Shown: positions 41,104 to 48,817, numbered from the stretch's first letter. The stretch is DNA of 48,817 bases from Streptomyces sp. 8L (GCF_020176795.1 NZ_JAIUKE010000030.1:1-48817); one strand, 5' to 3'. Numbers and translations: made by a program. Notes: generated by a model from the sequence alone, not told the origin.

Positions 41104-42330
41104 ATGACGGAAACGTTTTCCAGCGAACTCCCCGGCCGCGCATTCCCGGTCGCCCGCGGCTGCCCGTTCGCCGAGCCCGAGGAGTACGCGCGGTTGCGCG
41201 AGCGGGAACCGGTCAGCAAGGTCCGCCTGCACGGCGGCGAACAGGCCTGGTGGGTCTCCGGGTACGCCGAAGCCCGTGCCGTCCTCGCCGATCACCGGTT
41301 CTCCTCGGACCGCAGGAAGGACAACTACCCCAACCCCAGTGGCGACCCGAGGTTCCGGGAGCGGTTCCGCGACCAGCCGCCGCCCATGGTCAGCCTGGAC
41401 GGTACGGAACACACCGCGGTCCGGCGGGCGGTGATCGGCGAGTTCACCGCGAAGCGCCTGGCGGCCCTCCGGCCCCGGCTCCAGCAGATCGTCGACGGGT
41501 TCGTCGGCGACATGCTGGCCTCCGGCTCCCGCCCCGTCGACCTGGTGCAGGCGCTGTCGCTGCCGGTGCCGTCGCTGGTGATCTGCGAACTGCTCGGCGT
41601 GCCCTACCGCGACCACGACTACTTCCAGAGCCGCACGGCCGCGCTGGTCCGCAGGACCGTACCCGCCAAGGAGCGGCTGCGGGCCTTCGACGAACTGCGG
41701 GAGTACCTCGCGGACCTGCTGGTCCGGAAGGAATCCGAGCCCGGCGACGACCTTTACAGCCGGCAGATCGCCCGGCAGCGCGAGGAGGGCGCGGTCGACC
41801 GCGAGAGGCTCGTGAGCACGGCCACCGGACTGCTGATCGCCGGCCACGAGACCACGGCGAACATGATCTCCCTCGGTGTGCTCGCGCTGCTGGAGCACCC
41901 TGAGCAACTGGCCCTGATCAAGGCCGACCCCGACAGGACGCCCCCGGCCGTCGAGGAACTGCTGCGGTACTTCACCATCGTGGAGACGGCCATCTCACGG
42001 GTCGCGACCGAGGATGTGGAGATAGGCGGGGTCACCATCAGGGCGGACGAGGGGGTCATCATCTCCGGGCTGTCCGCCAACCGGGACCCGGCGGTGTTCG
42101 AGAACCCCGGCGAACTGCGGCTTGAGCGGGGAACCCGCCACCACATCGCCTTCGGCTACGGCCCGCACCAATGCCTCGGCCAGAACCTGGCCCGCGTCGA
42201 GCTGCAGATCGTGTTCGACACGCTCTTCCGGCGCGTCCCCGGCCTGCGGCTCGCCGTGCCGGCCGACGAGATCCCCTTCAAGACCAACGCCTCCGTCTAC
42301 GGCGCCTACGAGTTGCCGGTCACCTGGTGA
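41104..42330 (+). CDS. Cytochrome P450 (CYP105-like)
   Basis: A 408-residue soluble bacterial P450. The oxygen-activating I-helix motif is LIAGHETTANM (about 243-253), the K-helix ExxR is VEELLRYF (about 283-287), and the heme loop is FGYGPHQCLGQ with the axial Cys at about residue 357. The opening segment ARGCPFAEPEEYARLREREP and VSLDGTEHTAVRRAVIGEFT are typical of CYP105-type enzymes in Streptomyces, which hydroxylate macrolides, terpenoids or xenobiotics. The actual substrate is unknown; no biosynthetic core enzyme is nearby. The ferredoxin gene begins 11 bases after the stop, so the two form one operon and a redox pair. Confidence 0.93.
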   Translation: MTETFSSELPGRAFPVARGCPFAEPEEYARLREREPVSKVRLHGGEQAWWVSGYAEARAVLADHRFSSDRRKDNYPNPSGDPRFRERFRDQPPPMVSLDGTEHTAVRRAVIGEFTAKRLAALRPRLQQIVDGFVGDMLASGSRPVDLVQALSLPVPSLVICELLGVPYRDHDYFQSRTAALVRRTVPAKERLRAFDELREYLADLLVRKESEPGDDLYSRQIARQREEGAVDRERLVSTATGLLIAGHETTANMISLGVLALLEHPEQLALIKADPDRTPPAVEELLRYFTIVETAISRVATEDVEIGGVTIRADEGVIISGLSANRDPAVFENPGELRLERGTRHHIAFGYGPHQCLGQNLARVELQIVFDTLFRRVPGLRLAVPADEIPFKTNASVYGAYELPVTW

Positions 42331-42341
42331 AGGAGAACGTG

Positions 42342-42539
42342 ATGCGGATCAACGCCGACACCGGGGTCTGTGTCGGGTCCGGGCAGTGTGTACTGGCCGA
42401 GCCGGCCGTGTTCGACCAGGACGACGACGGCATCGTGGACCTGCTGACCGACCGGCCCGAAGGCCGGGCCGCCGCCCGGGCACGAGAGGCGGTCAGCCTG
42501 TGCCCGTCGCGGGCCCTGTCGCTCGTGGAGGACGAGTAG
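42342..42539 (+). CDS. [3Fe-4S] ferredoxin, P450 redox partner
   Basis: A 65-residue ferredoxin carrying three cluster cysteines: two in TGVCVGSGQCVLAEP (C-x5-C) and one in AVSLCPSRAL near the end. A fourth ligand is absent, which fits the one-electron 3Fe-4S ferredoxins that serve actinobacterial P450s. The acidic patch DQDDDGIVD is also typical. ATG 42342 has AAGGAG six bases upstream, the site overlapping the P450 stop region. It delivers electrons from a ferredoxin reductase, encoded elsewhere, to the upstream P450. Confidence 0.93.
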   Translation: MRINADTGVCVGSGQCVLAEPAVFDQDDDGIVDLLTDRPEGRAAARAREAVSLCPSRALSLVEDE

Positions 42540-43043
42540 TACGTCGCCGGACCGATCCGGTCGCGCGCGCCGGGGCGCGGGAGCCGTGTGCGCCGGGGCG
42601 CACGAGGCCGTGTGCGTCGGAACGGTTACGGCCCCGGTGCGGCCCGGTCGCGACCCCTGGGAGGAGACGCCTCGTCGACACGACGGCCCCCTCGGGAGGC
42701 CCGGGACCCGGGCGCCGGTCCCGGCCCGCACCCTCATCTCCGCCGCCGCGCACGCGCGTTCGCAGTGTCCGTCGTCCGTGTCCGAGGGCGCGGCGCAGCT
42801 CCCGGCGCACCGGTCGCCGGACGTCCCGTACCCGATCCGGGCCGGCCGGGGCCGGCGCGGTGACCGGCCTCTTCGAACGGCACCGCCGTCGCAGGTCTCC
42901 ACCGGTGATCCGGCGCGCTCGTGGGCGCCAAGTCGGTTCCGCTCACCGATTTTTGCGAGAGCGCACCCGCCCGTACACGTCTCGGAGGACACTGATCCGG
43001 GTAATCGGTCCCCTGTCGCCTCCTGATCCCACAACGCCCCCGG
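42540..43043. other. Gene-free GC-rich stretch after the ferredoxin gene
   Basis: No supported gene. It contains imperfect repeats (GCCGTGTGCGCCGGGGCGC-like near 42560-42620). Open frames here are long only because stop codons are rare at this GC content. The gap continues into the 14-bp repeat at 43044-43113 and ends at 43161. Confidence 0.5.
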
Positions 43044-43113
43044 AGAGCCGTTTCCGCAGAGCCGTTTCCGCAGAGCCTCGTAGAGCCGTTTTCGTAGAGC
43101 CGTTTTCGCAGAT
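43044..43113. repeat. 14-bp tandem repeat upstream of the lysozyme gene
   Basis: AGAGCCGTTTCCGC occurs at 43044 and 43058. A shortened 10-bp unit follows at 43072, then AGAGCCGTTTTCGT at 43082 and AGAGCCGTTTTCGC at 43096. The array lies 50-120 bp before the start codon. Confidence 0.88.
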
Positions 43114-43161
43114 CCTCCGGCGACCTGCCGAAAGGCTCTCACCCGCCCGCAAGGAGCACTC

Positions 43162-43728
43162 ATGACCATCAAGGGCATCGACGTCAGCAACTACCAGGCG
43201 GCCACGTGGTCGACCTCGGGTCTGTCCTTCGCGTTCGCCAAGGCCACCGAGGGTCACACCGTCATCGACTCGGCCCAGTCCGCACACGCCGCGCGGGCCA
43301 GAAACGCGGGTCTCGTCTTCGGCCAGTACCACTTCATGTGGCCCGGTGACGTCAAGGCCCAGGCCGAGTGGTTCGCCGAGAAGTCCGTGACCGTCGAGGG
43401 CGACCTCATGGCCGTCGACTGGGAGAAGACGGGCAGCGGCACGATGGCGAGCAACGCCGACAAGGACGCCCTGATCAAGGCCATCAAGGCACTGCGCCCC
43501 GGCCACAAGGTCGGCCTGTACACGAACACCAGCTCGTGGCTCCACATCGACAGGACCGGGTACTGCGGCGACTTCCTGTGGATCGCCGAGTACGGCGTGC
43601 CCGCGGGCAAGCCGAACATCAAGGCCGCGTGGAAGTTCCACCAGTACACGTCGTCGCCCATCGACACCTCGGTGGGCAACTTCGCCGACAAGGCGGCGCT
43701 CGCCTCGTGGGCCGGCGCCCGGACCTAG
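43162..43728 (+). CDS. GH25 lysozyme catalytic domain, truncated by an in-frame stop
   Basis: A 188-residue glycoside hydrolase family 25 (Cellosyl/lysozyme) domain that cleaves the beta-1,4 bond between MurNAc and GlcNAc. Active-site elements: KGIDVSNYQ (first Asp), FAFAKATEGHTVID, GQYHFMWPG, the catalytic Asp-x-Glu in LMAVDWEKTGS and KVGLYTNTSSWLHID, with W and Q near the end (FHQYTSSPIDTSV). AAGGAG is six bases before ATG 43162. No signal peptide is seen, as in other Streptomyces members of this group. A TAG at 43726 ends the frame, although the next codons still read like the usual linker to a peptidoglycan-binding domain. Confidence 0.88.
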   Translation: MTIKGIDVSNYQAATWSTSGLSFAFAKATEGHTVIDSAQSAHAARARNAGLVFGQYHFMWPGDVKAQAEWFAEKSVTVEGDLMAVDWEKTGSGTMASNADKDALIKAIKALRPGHKVGLYTNTSSWLHIDRTGYCGDFLWIAEYGVPAGKPNIKAAWKFHQYTSSPIDTSVGNFADKAALASWAGART

Positions 43729-43824
43729 AAGGACCCGGCCGTCCCGGCCAAGCCGAAGGCGTCGCTCAAAAACGTCATCGCGGCGGCCAGGAACGACCTG
43801 GGGGCGGCCCAGGACCACACCGAC
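43729..43824 (+). pseudogene. Remnant of the lysozyme C-terminal linker/wall-binding region
   Basis: In the same frame after the TAG, the sequence reads KDPAVPAKPKASLKNVIAAA then RNDLGAAQDHTDA, which matches from memory the linker and start of the peptidoglycan-binding domain found in longer Streptomyces GH25 proteins. Similarity fades after about 43824, so most of the domain is gone. Confidence 0.55.
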
Positions 43825-43961
43825 GCACGCGGCCGGTCGCGGCCCGACGGCCGAACCCCTGGACAGTCCGTCGAGCACCGTGCTGCCCCGGCGGGGGCAT
43901 GGCGGTGTCGCCGTACGGCCCGCCTCGGCGGGTGCGCGGCGGCGTCGCCGTATCCCCCGTC

Positions 43962-44774
43962 TCAGCGGCAGCGGGGGGCCTCCCGCGCGGTCAGGTCGTG
44001 GCGGTCGGCCCAACTCGCCCGGGTGACCGCGTGGATCACCTCGCGTGCGTCCGGTTCGTCCAGGCCGCTGGTGCACACCGCCAGGACGTACGCGGGGGCG
44101 TCCGCGGGCTCGATGAGGGCGGCGTCGTGCAGGACGCCGTCCACCCAGCCGTTCTTGTTGGCGACGCGGGTGCCGGGCGGCAGCGCCGCCGGGATGTCGT
44201 CGCGGTAGAGCTGGCGGCGCAGCGGATCGAGCAGCCGGCCGCTCGGTTCCGCCGCGATGACGCGGAGCAGATGGGCCGCCGCGGCGGCGGTGACCGTGTT
44301 GGTCAGTCCGGCACGGCGCGCGCGCTGGTCGCCGATCGGCCGGGTGAGGGTCATGCCCGGGGGCGCCTCGGCCGCGGCGCCCGAGACGCCGACCTGCTCC
44401 AGCACCAGGTCGGTGGCCAGGTTGCTGCTGGCGCACACCATCCGCTCGCACAGCCAGCCCAGTGGCGCGGTGGAGCCGAGCCGCAGCCAGGGCTCGTCGT
44501 CGTTGTCGTAGGCCCGCTCGGTGCGGTACGTGCCCGAGACCGCCGAGCGGAACTCGTCGTGCACCGCGACCTCCGCGTCCAGGTCGAGGCCCCGGTGGGC
44601 GGCCACCAGGGCGGGCAGCTTGATCAGGCTGGCCGCGTAGTGCGGCACGTCCGCGCGGAAGCGGAAGGCGGCGGGCCGCCCGGGCCGCCCGCACCACACG
44701 GACACGACGGCCGGTGCGCCGAACTCCAGGTCGAGAGAGGCCAGTTCGGCGCGCCGACCGGCCCAGGCGCTCAC
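43962..44774 (-). CDS. Class A beta-lactamase-fold serine hydrolase
   Basis: A 270-residue penicillin-binding/beta-lactamase-fold protein. The nucleophile motif SxxK is AASLIKLPALVAA (Ser49, Lys52). The SxN-type motif is CASSNLATDLVLE, and the KTG box is changed to VANKNGWVDGV. There is no clear signal peptide, so it may act in the cytoplasm, unlike true secreted beta-lactamases. An esterase or peptidase role is as likely as lactam resistance. Its GTG at 44774 overlaps the stop of the APC transporter (GTGA), which makes the two genes translationally coupled and suggests that the transported compound is the hydrolase substrate. Confidence 0.82.
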   Translation of the reverse strand: MSAWAGRRAELASLDLEFGAPAVVSVWCGRPGRPAAFRFRADVPHYAASLIKLPALVAAHRGLDLDAEVAVHDEFRSAVSGTYRTERAYDNDDEPWLRLGSTAPLGWLCERMVCASSNLATDLVLEQVGVSGAAAEAPPGMTLTRPIGDQRARRAGLTNTVTAAAAAHLLRVIAAEPSGRLLDPLRRQLYRDDIPAALPPGTRVANKNGWVDGVLHDAALIEPADAPAYVLAVCTSGLDEPDAREVIHAVTRASWADRHDLTAREAPRCR

Positions 44775-46234
44775 TCCGGCTGGGTCAGCGTGATCGCCCG
44801 CCCGGTCAGTTTGCGGACCGCGATCACCACCAACCCTATGACGATCCAACTGCCGCCCGCGATCTGCGCCTTGATGTCCGCGTTGTAGAGCACGTACGCG
44901 ATGACGGCGAAGCCGATCAGCGGCACCACGAGATGCAGACCATACGTACGCTGCCGCTTCTTGATCAGGTAGTACGAGACCACCGAGACGTTCAGCAGCA
45001 GGAAGGAGAACAGCGCCCCGAAGTTGACCATGCTGGACAGCAGGCTGATCTGCCCGACGAAGAACACGCCCAGAACCAGGCTCAGCGCACCCACCAGGGT
45101 CACGGCGCGCTGCGGCACCTTGCGTACGGGGTGCACATGGGCGAGGAACCTGGGCAACTGCCCGTCGCGGGCCATGGAGTACAGCAGGCGCGAGGTGGCG
45201 CCCTGCGCGGCCAGGGAGTTGGCCAGGGCCGCGGACAGGGCGACGGTCAGCGCAGCGACCACCTTGAACCAGCCGCCGCCGACCAGTTCGGCCACCGTGT
45301 AGAAGGCGTCGTTGGTGGCGGTGTTCCCGGCGAAGTGCGTCCTGCCCGGGAGCAGCAGCCCGGCCAGGAAGGTCTGCACGACGAACAGCACACCGACCAT
45401 CACCAGGCTGAGCACGGTGGCCCGGCCGACCAGCTTCGGGCCACCCTTGACCTCCTCGGACAGCGTCGAGATGGCGTCGAAGCCGAGGAAGGACAGCGCC
45501 GCCACCGACAACGCGCCGAAGACCATGCCGACATGGAAGAACTGCGGGTTGAACAGCGGGTCCCAGCTGAAATGGGCGCCGTTGACCCCGCGGGCCACCG
45601 CGATGGTGCCCAGCACCAGGAACAGCAGCAGCACCAGGGACTCGCCGATGAGGAACACCCGGGTCGCCCAAGCGAACAGCTCCACCCCGGCCAGGTTCAC
45701 GACGGTGTTGACGACCACGAAGAGAACCACCCACGCCCACTGCGGCACGGCGGGCGCGATGGAGTGCAGCGCGGCGGCGCCTGTGACGTACAGCAGGGTG
45801 GGAATGAGCAGGTAGTCCAGCAGGATGCCCCAGCCCGCGAGGAACCCGACCGGGGCGCCGACCCCGCGTCCGGCGTACGAGTAGACCGATCCGGCCAGGG
45901 GGAACGCCCGGGACATCTCGCGGTAGCTGATCGCGGTGAAGATCATCGCGACGCAGCCGATGGCATAGGTCAGCGCGACCATGCCCTTGGAGAAGTTGAA
46001 CACCGAACCGTAGATCGCGAACGGCGCGGTGGGGACCATGAAGACCAGCCCGTAGACGAGCAGGTCCTTCAGCCCGAGAGAACGTTTGAGCTCCTGCTGG
46101 TAGCCGAGGCGGCTCAGCTCCCGCTCGGACGACGACGACTGCGACGGCGATGACGACGGGGGCCGGGACGGCTGCCGCGACGGCGGCGGCTTCGGCTGCG
46201 GGCCGCCGCCGCCCGTGCTCTCATCGGTGGCCAT
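44771..46234 (-). CDS. APC family amino acid/polyamine permease
   Basis: A 487-residue amino acid-polyamine-organocation permease with about 12 helices. The cytoplasmic N-terminus is Ser/Pro rich (about 1-40) and precedes GLKDLLVYGLVFMVPTAPFA. Further family segments are YREMSRAFPLAGSVYSYAGR in helix 3 and ALSFLGFDAISTLSEEVKGG in the helix 6-7 region. The rest is typical helical sequence up to LTGRAITLTQPE. I start it at ATG 46234 (MATDESTGG). It is coupled by a 4-bp overlap to the downstream beta-lactamase-fold hydrolase. An AT-rich patch near 46341-46371 probably holds its promoter. Substrate is unknown. Confidence 0.9.
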   Translation of the reverse strand: MATDESTGGGGPQPKPPPSRQPSRPPSSSPSQSSSSERELSRLGYQQELKRSLGLKDLLVYGLVFMVPTAPFAIYGSVFNFSKGMVALTYAIGCVAMIFTAISYREMSRAFPLAGSVYSYAGRGVGAPVGFLAGWGILLDYLLIPTLLYVTGAAALHSIAPAVPQWAWVVLFVVVNTVVNLAGVELFAWATRVFLIGESLVLLLFLVLGTIAVARGVNGAHFSWDPLFNPQFFHVGMVFGALSVAALSFLGFDAISTLSEEVKGGPKLVGRATVLSLVMVGVLFVVQTFLAGLLLPGRTHFAGNTATNDAFYTVAELVGGGWFKVVAALTVALSAALANSLAAQGATSRLLYSMARDGQLPRFLAHVHPVRKVPQRAVTLVGALSLVLGVFFVGQISLLSSMVNFGALFSFLLLNVSVVSYYLIKKRQRTYGLHLVVPLIGFAVIAYVLYNADIKAQIAGGSWIVIGLVVIAVRKLTGRAITLTQPE

Positions 46235-46363
46235 GGGCCCTCGGCTCCCCCGACGACGGCCGCGCACCGGCCGTGGCTGCGGATGTCCAACCGGCCATGG
46301 AACGGCCTCCTCCTCGGTGGGTGTGACAGCGGCCATCGTGACGAAAAAAAGGTTTTAGAACAA

Positions 46364-46377
46364 GACCTTAACCTGTC
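46364..46377. repeat. 14-bp direct repeat, left copy
   Basis: GACCTTAACCTGTC at 46364-46377 is repeated exactly and in the same orientation at 47421-47434, 1,057 bp away. The two copies bracket a transposase fragment and a small gene. It lies in an AT-rich patch unlike the surrounding DNA. Confidence 0.75.
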
Positions 46378-46528
46378 GTTCATGGTCCGGCGTCGAACAG
46401 GGCTCGAACTTCTTCGGCGTTTTCCCAGTTCACCGGATGTGCGAGGAGCCGCAGGCCGACGCTGTACTGATCGGCAACGCAGCGCGGAGGTCGCGCTCGT
46501 GGGACTGGTCGAGCACGAGGTTCAACCG

Positions 46529-46750
46529 GACGCATTGACGGTGGTGGCGGACTTCCGGTCGGAGTTGTACGCGTGCCTGACGGCGCGGAGTGACGCTTTG
46601 CTCGAGCCGTCTGACACATTGCTGTGCACCGACGGTCCGGTCCGCATCCTCGTGGACCTGGCGCTCACTCTCGAGCATCGTCGCGGGCACGGGACGTTGT
46701 ACTCCGGGAACAACCACGGTCGGATCCACGTCGCCCGGCTCGAAGAACCG
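46529..46750 (+). pseudogene. N-terminal fragment of a DDE transposase (NF041680-like)
   Basis: The stretch translates to segments such as VADFRSELYACLTARSDALL, EPSDTLLCTDGPVRILVDLA and LTLEHRRGHGTLYSGNNHGR, which match the N-terminus of a transposase family common in Streptomyces (NF041680 from memory). Similarity ends about residue 75, before any catalytic Asp or Glu, and the frame runs on without family likeness. No intact start with a ribosome binding site is visible. This is an insertion-sequence remnant. On the opposite strand 46380-46480 reads QYSVGLRLLAHPVNWENAEE, possibly the tail of an older disrupted gene. Confidence 0.6.
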
Positions 46751-46939
46751 ACAACCCGCCACGCACTACGACGTCGGACGGGTACTCGCCGCTGGCGAGT
46801 CCTACACCCGATCCGCCCACTAGCAAGGAACCAAGCCCCGACGCACTGGCGAGACGACCCGTCCGATCCCAATCCGGGGCGCGAAGCTGTCCACGGGTCT
46901 GGCATCCTGACCCCGTGAACAACAAGCTCAGAAAGGGCG

Positions 46940-47362
46940 ATGCCGCGTAATCGGCCGTCTCAAGTCCGCGCCTCCGGACGTCACCCGAAGCGGCAGCCGC
47001 ACGGGACGCCCACGTCCGGCTTGCCACGTGGCTCCGGCAGGCTTGCCGGAGCGGTTTCCCGCCTCGAACACGATCGGCTCTGGCCTGGGGCGATAGCCCA
47101 AGCCCTGCGGCAGTGGTCGCGAACAGCCCACTCCCCCGGTCGTGCTCTCTCTGGCGGTTGCGGTTGCCCTTTGTGCAACCCTTTCTATTCAACCGCCGAG
47201 CGGGGAGTTCTGGAAGCGGCAATGCACGCTCTTCCACCACAGGCGGCGCGTGAGCTGCGGTGTCTGGTGAAACCGCTTGACGATCTCTACGTCGCCAGAA
47301 CCTGGCCCGACCCTTTCGCCTCACCCGACGACGGATGGTGGGCAAGGCGCTGTTGGGGGTAG
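46940..47362 (+). CDS. Small CxCxxC-containing hypothetical protein
   Basis: A 140-residue protein of unknown function, conserved in Streptomyces as far as I recall. A basic N-terminal 60 residues precede the best conserved part: WPGAIAQALRQWSRTAHSPG, then SGGCGCPLCNPFY (a C-x-C-x2-C cluster that could bind zinc), then ERGVLEAAMHALPPQAAREL, RCLVKPLDDLYVARTWPDPF and a terminal WWARRCWG. ATG 46940 follows GAAAGGGCG, though the true start may lie further in. An 11-codon frame from GTG 46915 (VNNKLRKGDAA, stop at 46950) overlaps this start by 11 bases and could be a leader peptide. Confidence 0.6.
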   Translation: MPRNRPSQVRASGRHPKRQPHGTPTSGLPRGSGRLAGAVSRLEHDRLWPGAIAQALRQWSRTAHSPGRALSGGCGCPLCNPFYSTAERGVLEAAMHALPPQAARELRCLVKPLDDLYVARTWPDPFASPDDGWWARRCWG

Positions 47363-47697
47363 GCCTCCGTCGATCGCTGTCCCAGCGCTCTTGCCCTGCC
47401 CAGCAGAGTCGTTGAACGACGACCTTAACCTGTCACGGGTTCGGCATGATCTTTCGGGAGTGCCGATGGCCTCGCGGTCTCGGGTCGTTCGACGGTCCGG
47501 TCGGCGGCGGGCGCCGGGCGCTCGTTCCTGGCGGTGCGCCGGGCGCTGGCGGTGCGCCAGCCGCCGGGGCCGGGCGGATCGTCGCGTCCGGCCCCCTCCG
47601 GTTCATGGACGGCCGGACCGAAGCCACCGCATCCGCATACGCGTCCGCGTCCGCGTACCGCGAAAGATCAGCGGCCCTGGTCCGGTCGTCCCTTGCT
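47363..47697. other. Gene-free stretch with repeats
   Basis: Holds the right copy of the 14-bp repeat (47421-47434), repeated GGCGGTGCGCC around 47535-47570 and short GCATCC/GCGTCC hexamer repeats at about 47627-47660. No gene is supported. Confidence 0.55.
47421..47434. repeat. 14-bp direct repeat, right copy
   Basis: GACCTTAACCTGTC, identical to 46364-46377 and in the same orientation. It is preceded by GTTGAACGAC and followed by ACGGGTTCGG, so flanks differ from the left copy. Confidence 0.75.
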
Positions 47698-48705
47698 CTA
47701 GTCGTCCATGAAGTCCTCGATGTCCATGTTGCCGATCGCCAGGTTGCCCACCATGCTCCCGACCTGCTGAGGGAGTATCCGGAAGGCGTGCCCGACGGGG
47801 CCCTCCAGGGGGACGGCCAGGACGTGGCGGTCGGGGTCGCGCATGGTGGTCCCGTCCGCGATCACCACCAGGTCCGCGGTCAGCTGCTCGGGGTCCTCGC
47901 TGTCGCGGACCAGCGCCATGAGCTGCTCCGGGCTTGAGCCCTCGAACGCCGGGTCGTCCACGGTGTCGATGTCGTCGGTGAAGTCGTCGACGGGGTCGTC
48001 GTAGCCCGGTCCGGGGCGGCGCACGGCGCCGAGGACCGACGACCAGGCGGCGTCGTCGGAGAAGTCGGTGCGCACGAGCAGACCGAAGTTGTCCTGGGTC
48101 AGCAGGGGCAGAGCCCGGGCCGGAGGCTCGTAGCGCGGTGGCGGGTTCAGCGATTCGAGGCGGGTGCCCACGGGGTCGGGGAGGTCGTCCTCCCAGTCCT
48201 GCGCGGTCTCGCCCTCCTCGGGCTCCCAGTCGGGTTCCGCGGGGGCCTCCTCCTCGAAGCGCTCCAGGGTCATGTCCTGGTACGGGCGGTGCAGAACCAG
48301 GTAGGTCAGGGCCGCCTGGCGGGGCGTGACGCGGAACATGTCCCCGCCGGTGCCGCGGAACGCCAGCAGCGGGCGCAGGCGGGGGTTGGCCGCGGTCCTG
48401 TCGTTCGCGAGCAGGACGAGGTCGGGAGTCCATGCCCCGGCCGCGTCCAGCGCCTCGCGCACCTCCTCGGGCCCGGCGTCCTGCCAGGCGCGGTCGTCCA
48501 CGACGATCAGGCGCCGGGGGACGGGCTCCCGCGGTATCGCGCCGGCCTCGTGTCCCGGGCGCGGTGCGACCAGACCAGGCAGTTCGCCCATGCGGGAGAG
48601 CACGTCACGCCAGGCGTCGTCGTCGCCGTGGTCGGTGCGGATCAGCAGCATGCCGGACACCCGCGGACCGTCGTCGGCCGGGGGCAGGGGCAGGGCAGGG
48701 CGCAT
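47698..48705 (-). CDS. Twin-domain DUF6924 protein
   Basis: A 335-residue acidic protein containing two copies of a DUF6924-like domain. Copy 1 (about 15-165) has MLLIRTDHGDDDAWRDVLSR, RLIVVDDRAWQDAGPEEV and FRVTPRQAALTYLVLHRPYQ. Copy 2 (about 195-335) has FGLLVRTDFSDDAAWSSVLG, DDPAFEGSSPEQLMALV, ADLVVIADGTTMRDPDRHVL, FRILPQQVGSMVGNLAIGNM and a C-terminal DIEDFMDD. The linker is Glu/Asp rich. No signal peptide is seen. Function is unknown; single-domain DUF6924 proteins are common in Streptomyces, and the doubled form looks like an internal duplication. ATG 48705 follows a GAGAGG about nine bases upstream on the minus strand. The remaining 112 bases show no feature. Confidence 0.8.
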   Translation of the reverse strand: MRPALPLPPADDGPRVSGMLLIRTDHGDDDAWRDVLSRMGELPGLVAPRPGHEAGAIPREPVPRRLIVVDDRAWQDAGPEEVREALDAAGAWTPDLVLLANDRTAANPRLRPLLAFRGTGGDMFRVTPRQAALTYLVLHRPYQDMTLERFEEEAPAEPDWEPEEGETAQDWEDDLPDPVGTRLESLNPPPRYEPPARALPLLTQDNFGLLVRTDFSDDAAWSSVLGAVRRPGPGYDDPVDDFTDDIDTVDDPAFEGSSPEQLMALVRDSEDPEQLTADLVVIADGTTMRDPDRHVLAVPLEGPVGHAFRILPQQVGSMVGNLAIGNMDIEDFMDD

Positions 48706-48817
48706 CTGGGTACCTCTCGGGTCTCGCCGTGGATTGCCGGTTGCTCGGTTCTATCGGTAGGCACTGACAAGGACCAGTCGACCAGTTCTCCTGTCCCGCC
48801 CCGCGCACCCCGGCACC

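Noticed and set aside
42943..44697. A long minus-strand frame spanning the lysozyme and part of the serine hydrolase region.
   Set aside because: It is out of frame with the hydrolase domain and antisense to the GH25 domain; composition is Arg/Gly/Ala noise.

Overview
The window is high-GC actinobacterial DNA and almost certainly a Streptomyces chromosome. The evidence is a short chaplin next to a long, sortase-anchored chaplin, the mycothiol ligase gene mshC, GTG starts preceded by strong ribosome binding sites, and actinobacterial families such as DUF3090, SCO1664, DUF5703, DUF1266 and DUF6924.

Region 1 (about 1-19,800) looks like conserved core. In order it holds a MarR regulator, a DUF1266 protein, a TerD-CAP fusion, a winged-helix regulator, tRNA-Leu(GAG), an M20 peptidase and the chaplins chpH and chpC (chpH with a good sigma-BldN-type promoter). 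DUF5703 and an acidic hypothetical follow. Next come a RecD-like helicase that has lost its Walker A motif (overlapping an aldo/keto reductase gene), an F420-type oxidoreductase, a ferritin-like protein and CorA. The block ends with histidine phosphatase, DUF3090, SCO1664-family kinase-like protein and mshC. From memory this order matches S. coelicolor SCO1676 down to SCO1663. The expected next gene, parJ (PAC2 family), is absent. A degenerate G/C homopolymer tract sits exactly where synteny stops, so the junction could be a real rearrangement or an assembly join.

Region 2 (about 20,000-43,000) is accessory and rich in regulator-plus-enzyme modules. There is a MocR regulator divergent from a PLP aminotransferase with a three-copy operator. 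A putative nitrogen-compound module follows: cyclase-family hydrolase, amidase, MFS, RidA-like, HD hydrolase and a divergent GlxA/AraC regulator. A NarL-type two-component system is followed by a CPBP protease, and the same inverted repeat lies upstream of both. A SDR/TetR pair has two palindromic operators. A frameshifted FUSC exporter pseudogene, a sugar MFS transporter, a TetR/DHA2 efflux pair and a cytochrome P450 with its 3Fe-4S ferredoxin complete the region.

Region 3 (about 43,000-48,817) holds a GH25 lysozyme cut short by an in-frame stop, an APC transporter overlapping a class A beta-lactamase-fold hydrolase, a transposase fragment bracketed by a 14-bp direct repeat, a small CxCxxC protein and a DUF6924 protein.

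The most striking unexplained structure is a set of short tandem repeats with unrelated units (periods 9, 12, 14, 15, 28 bp) filling many intergenic gaps of the accessory half. Three G/C homopolymer tracts are probably sequencing artefacts.
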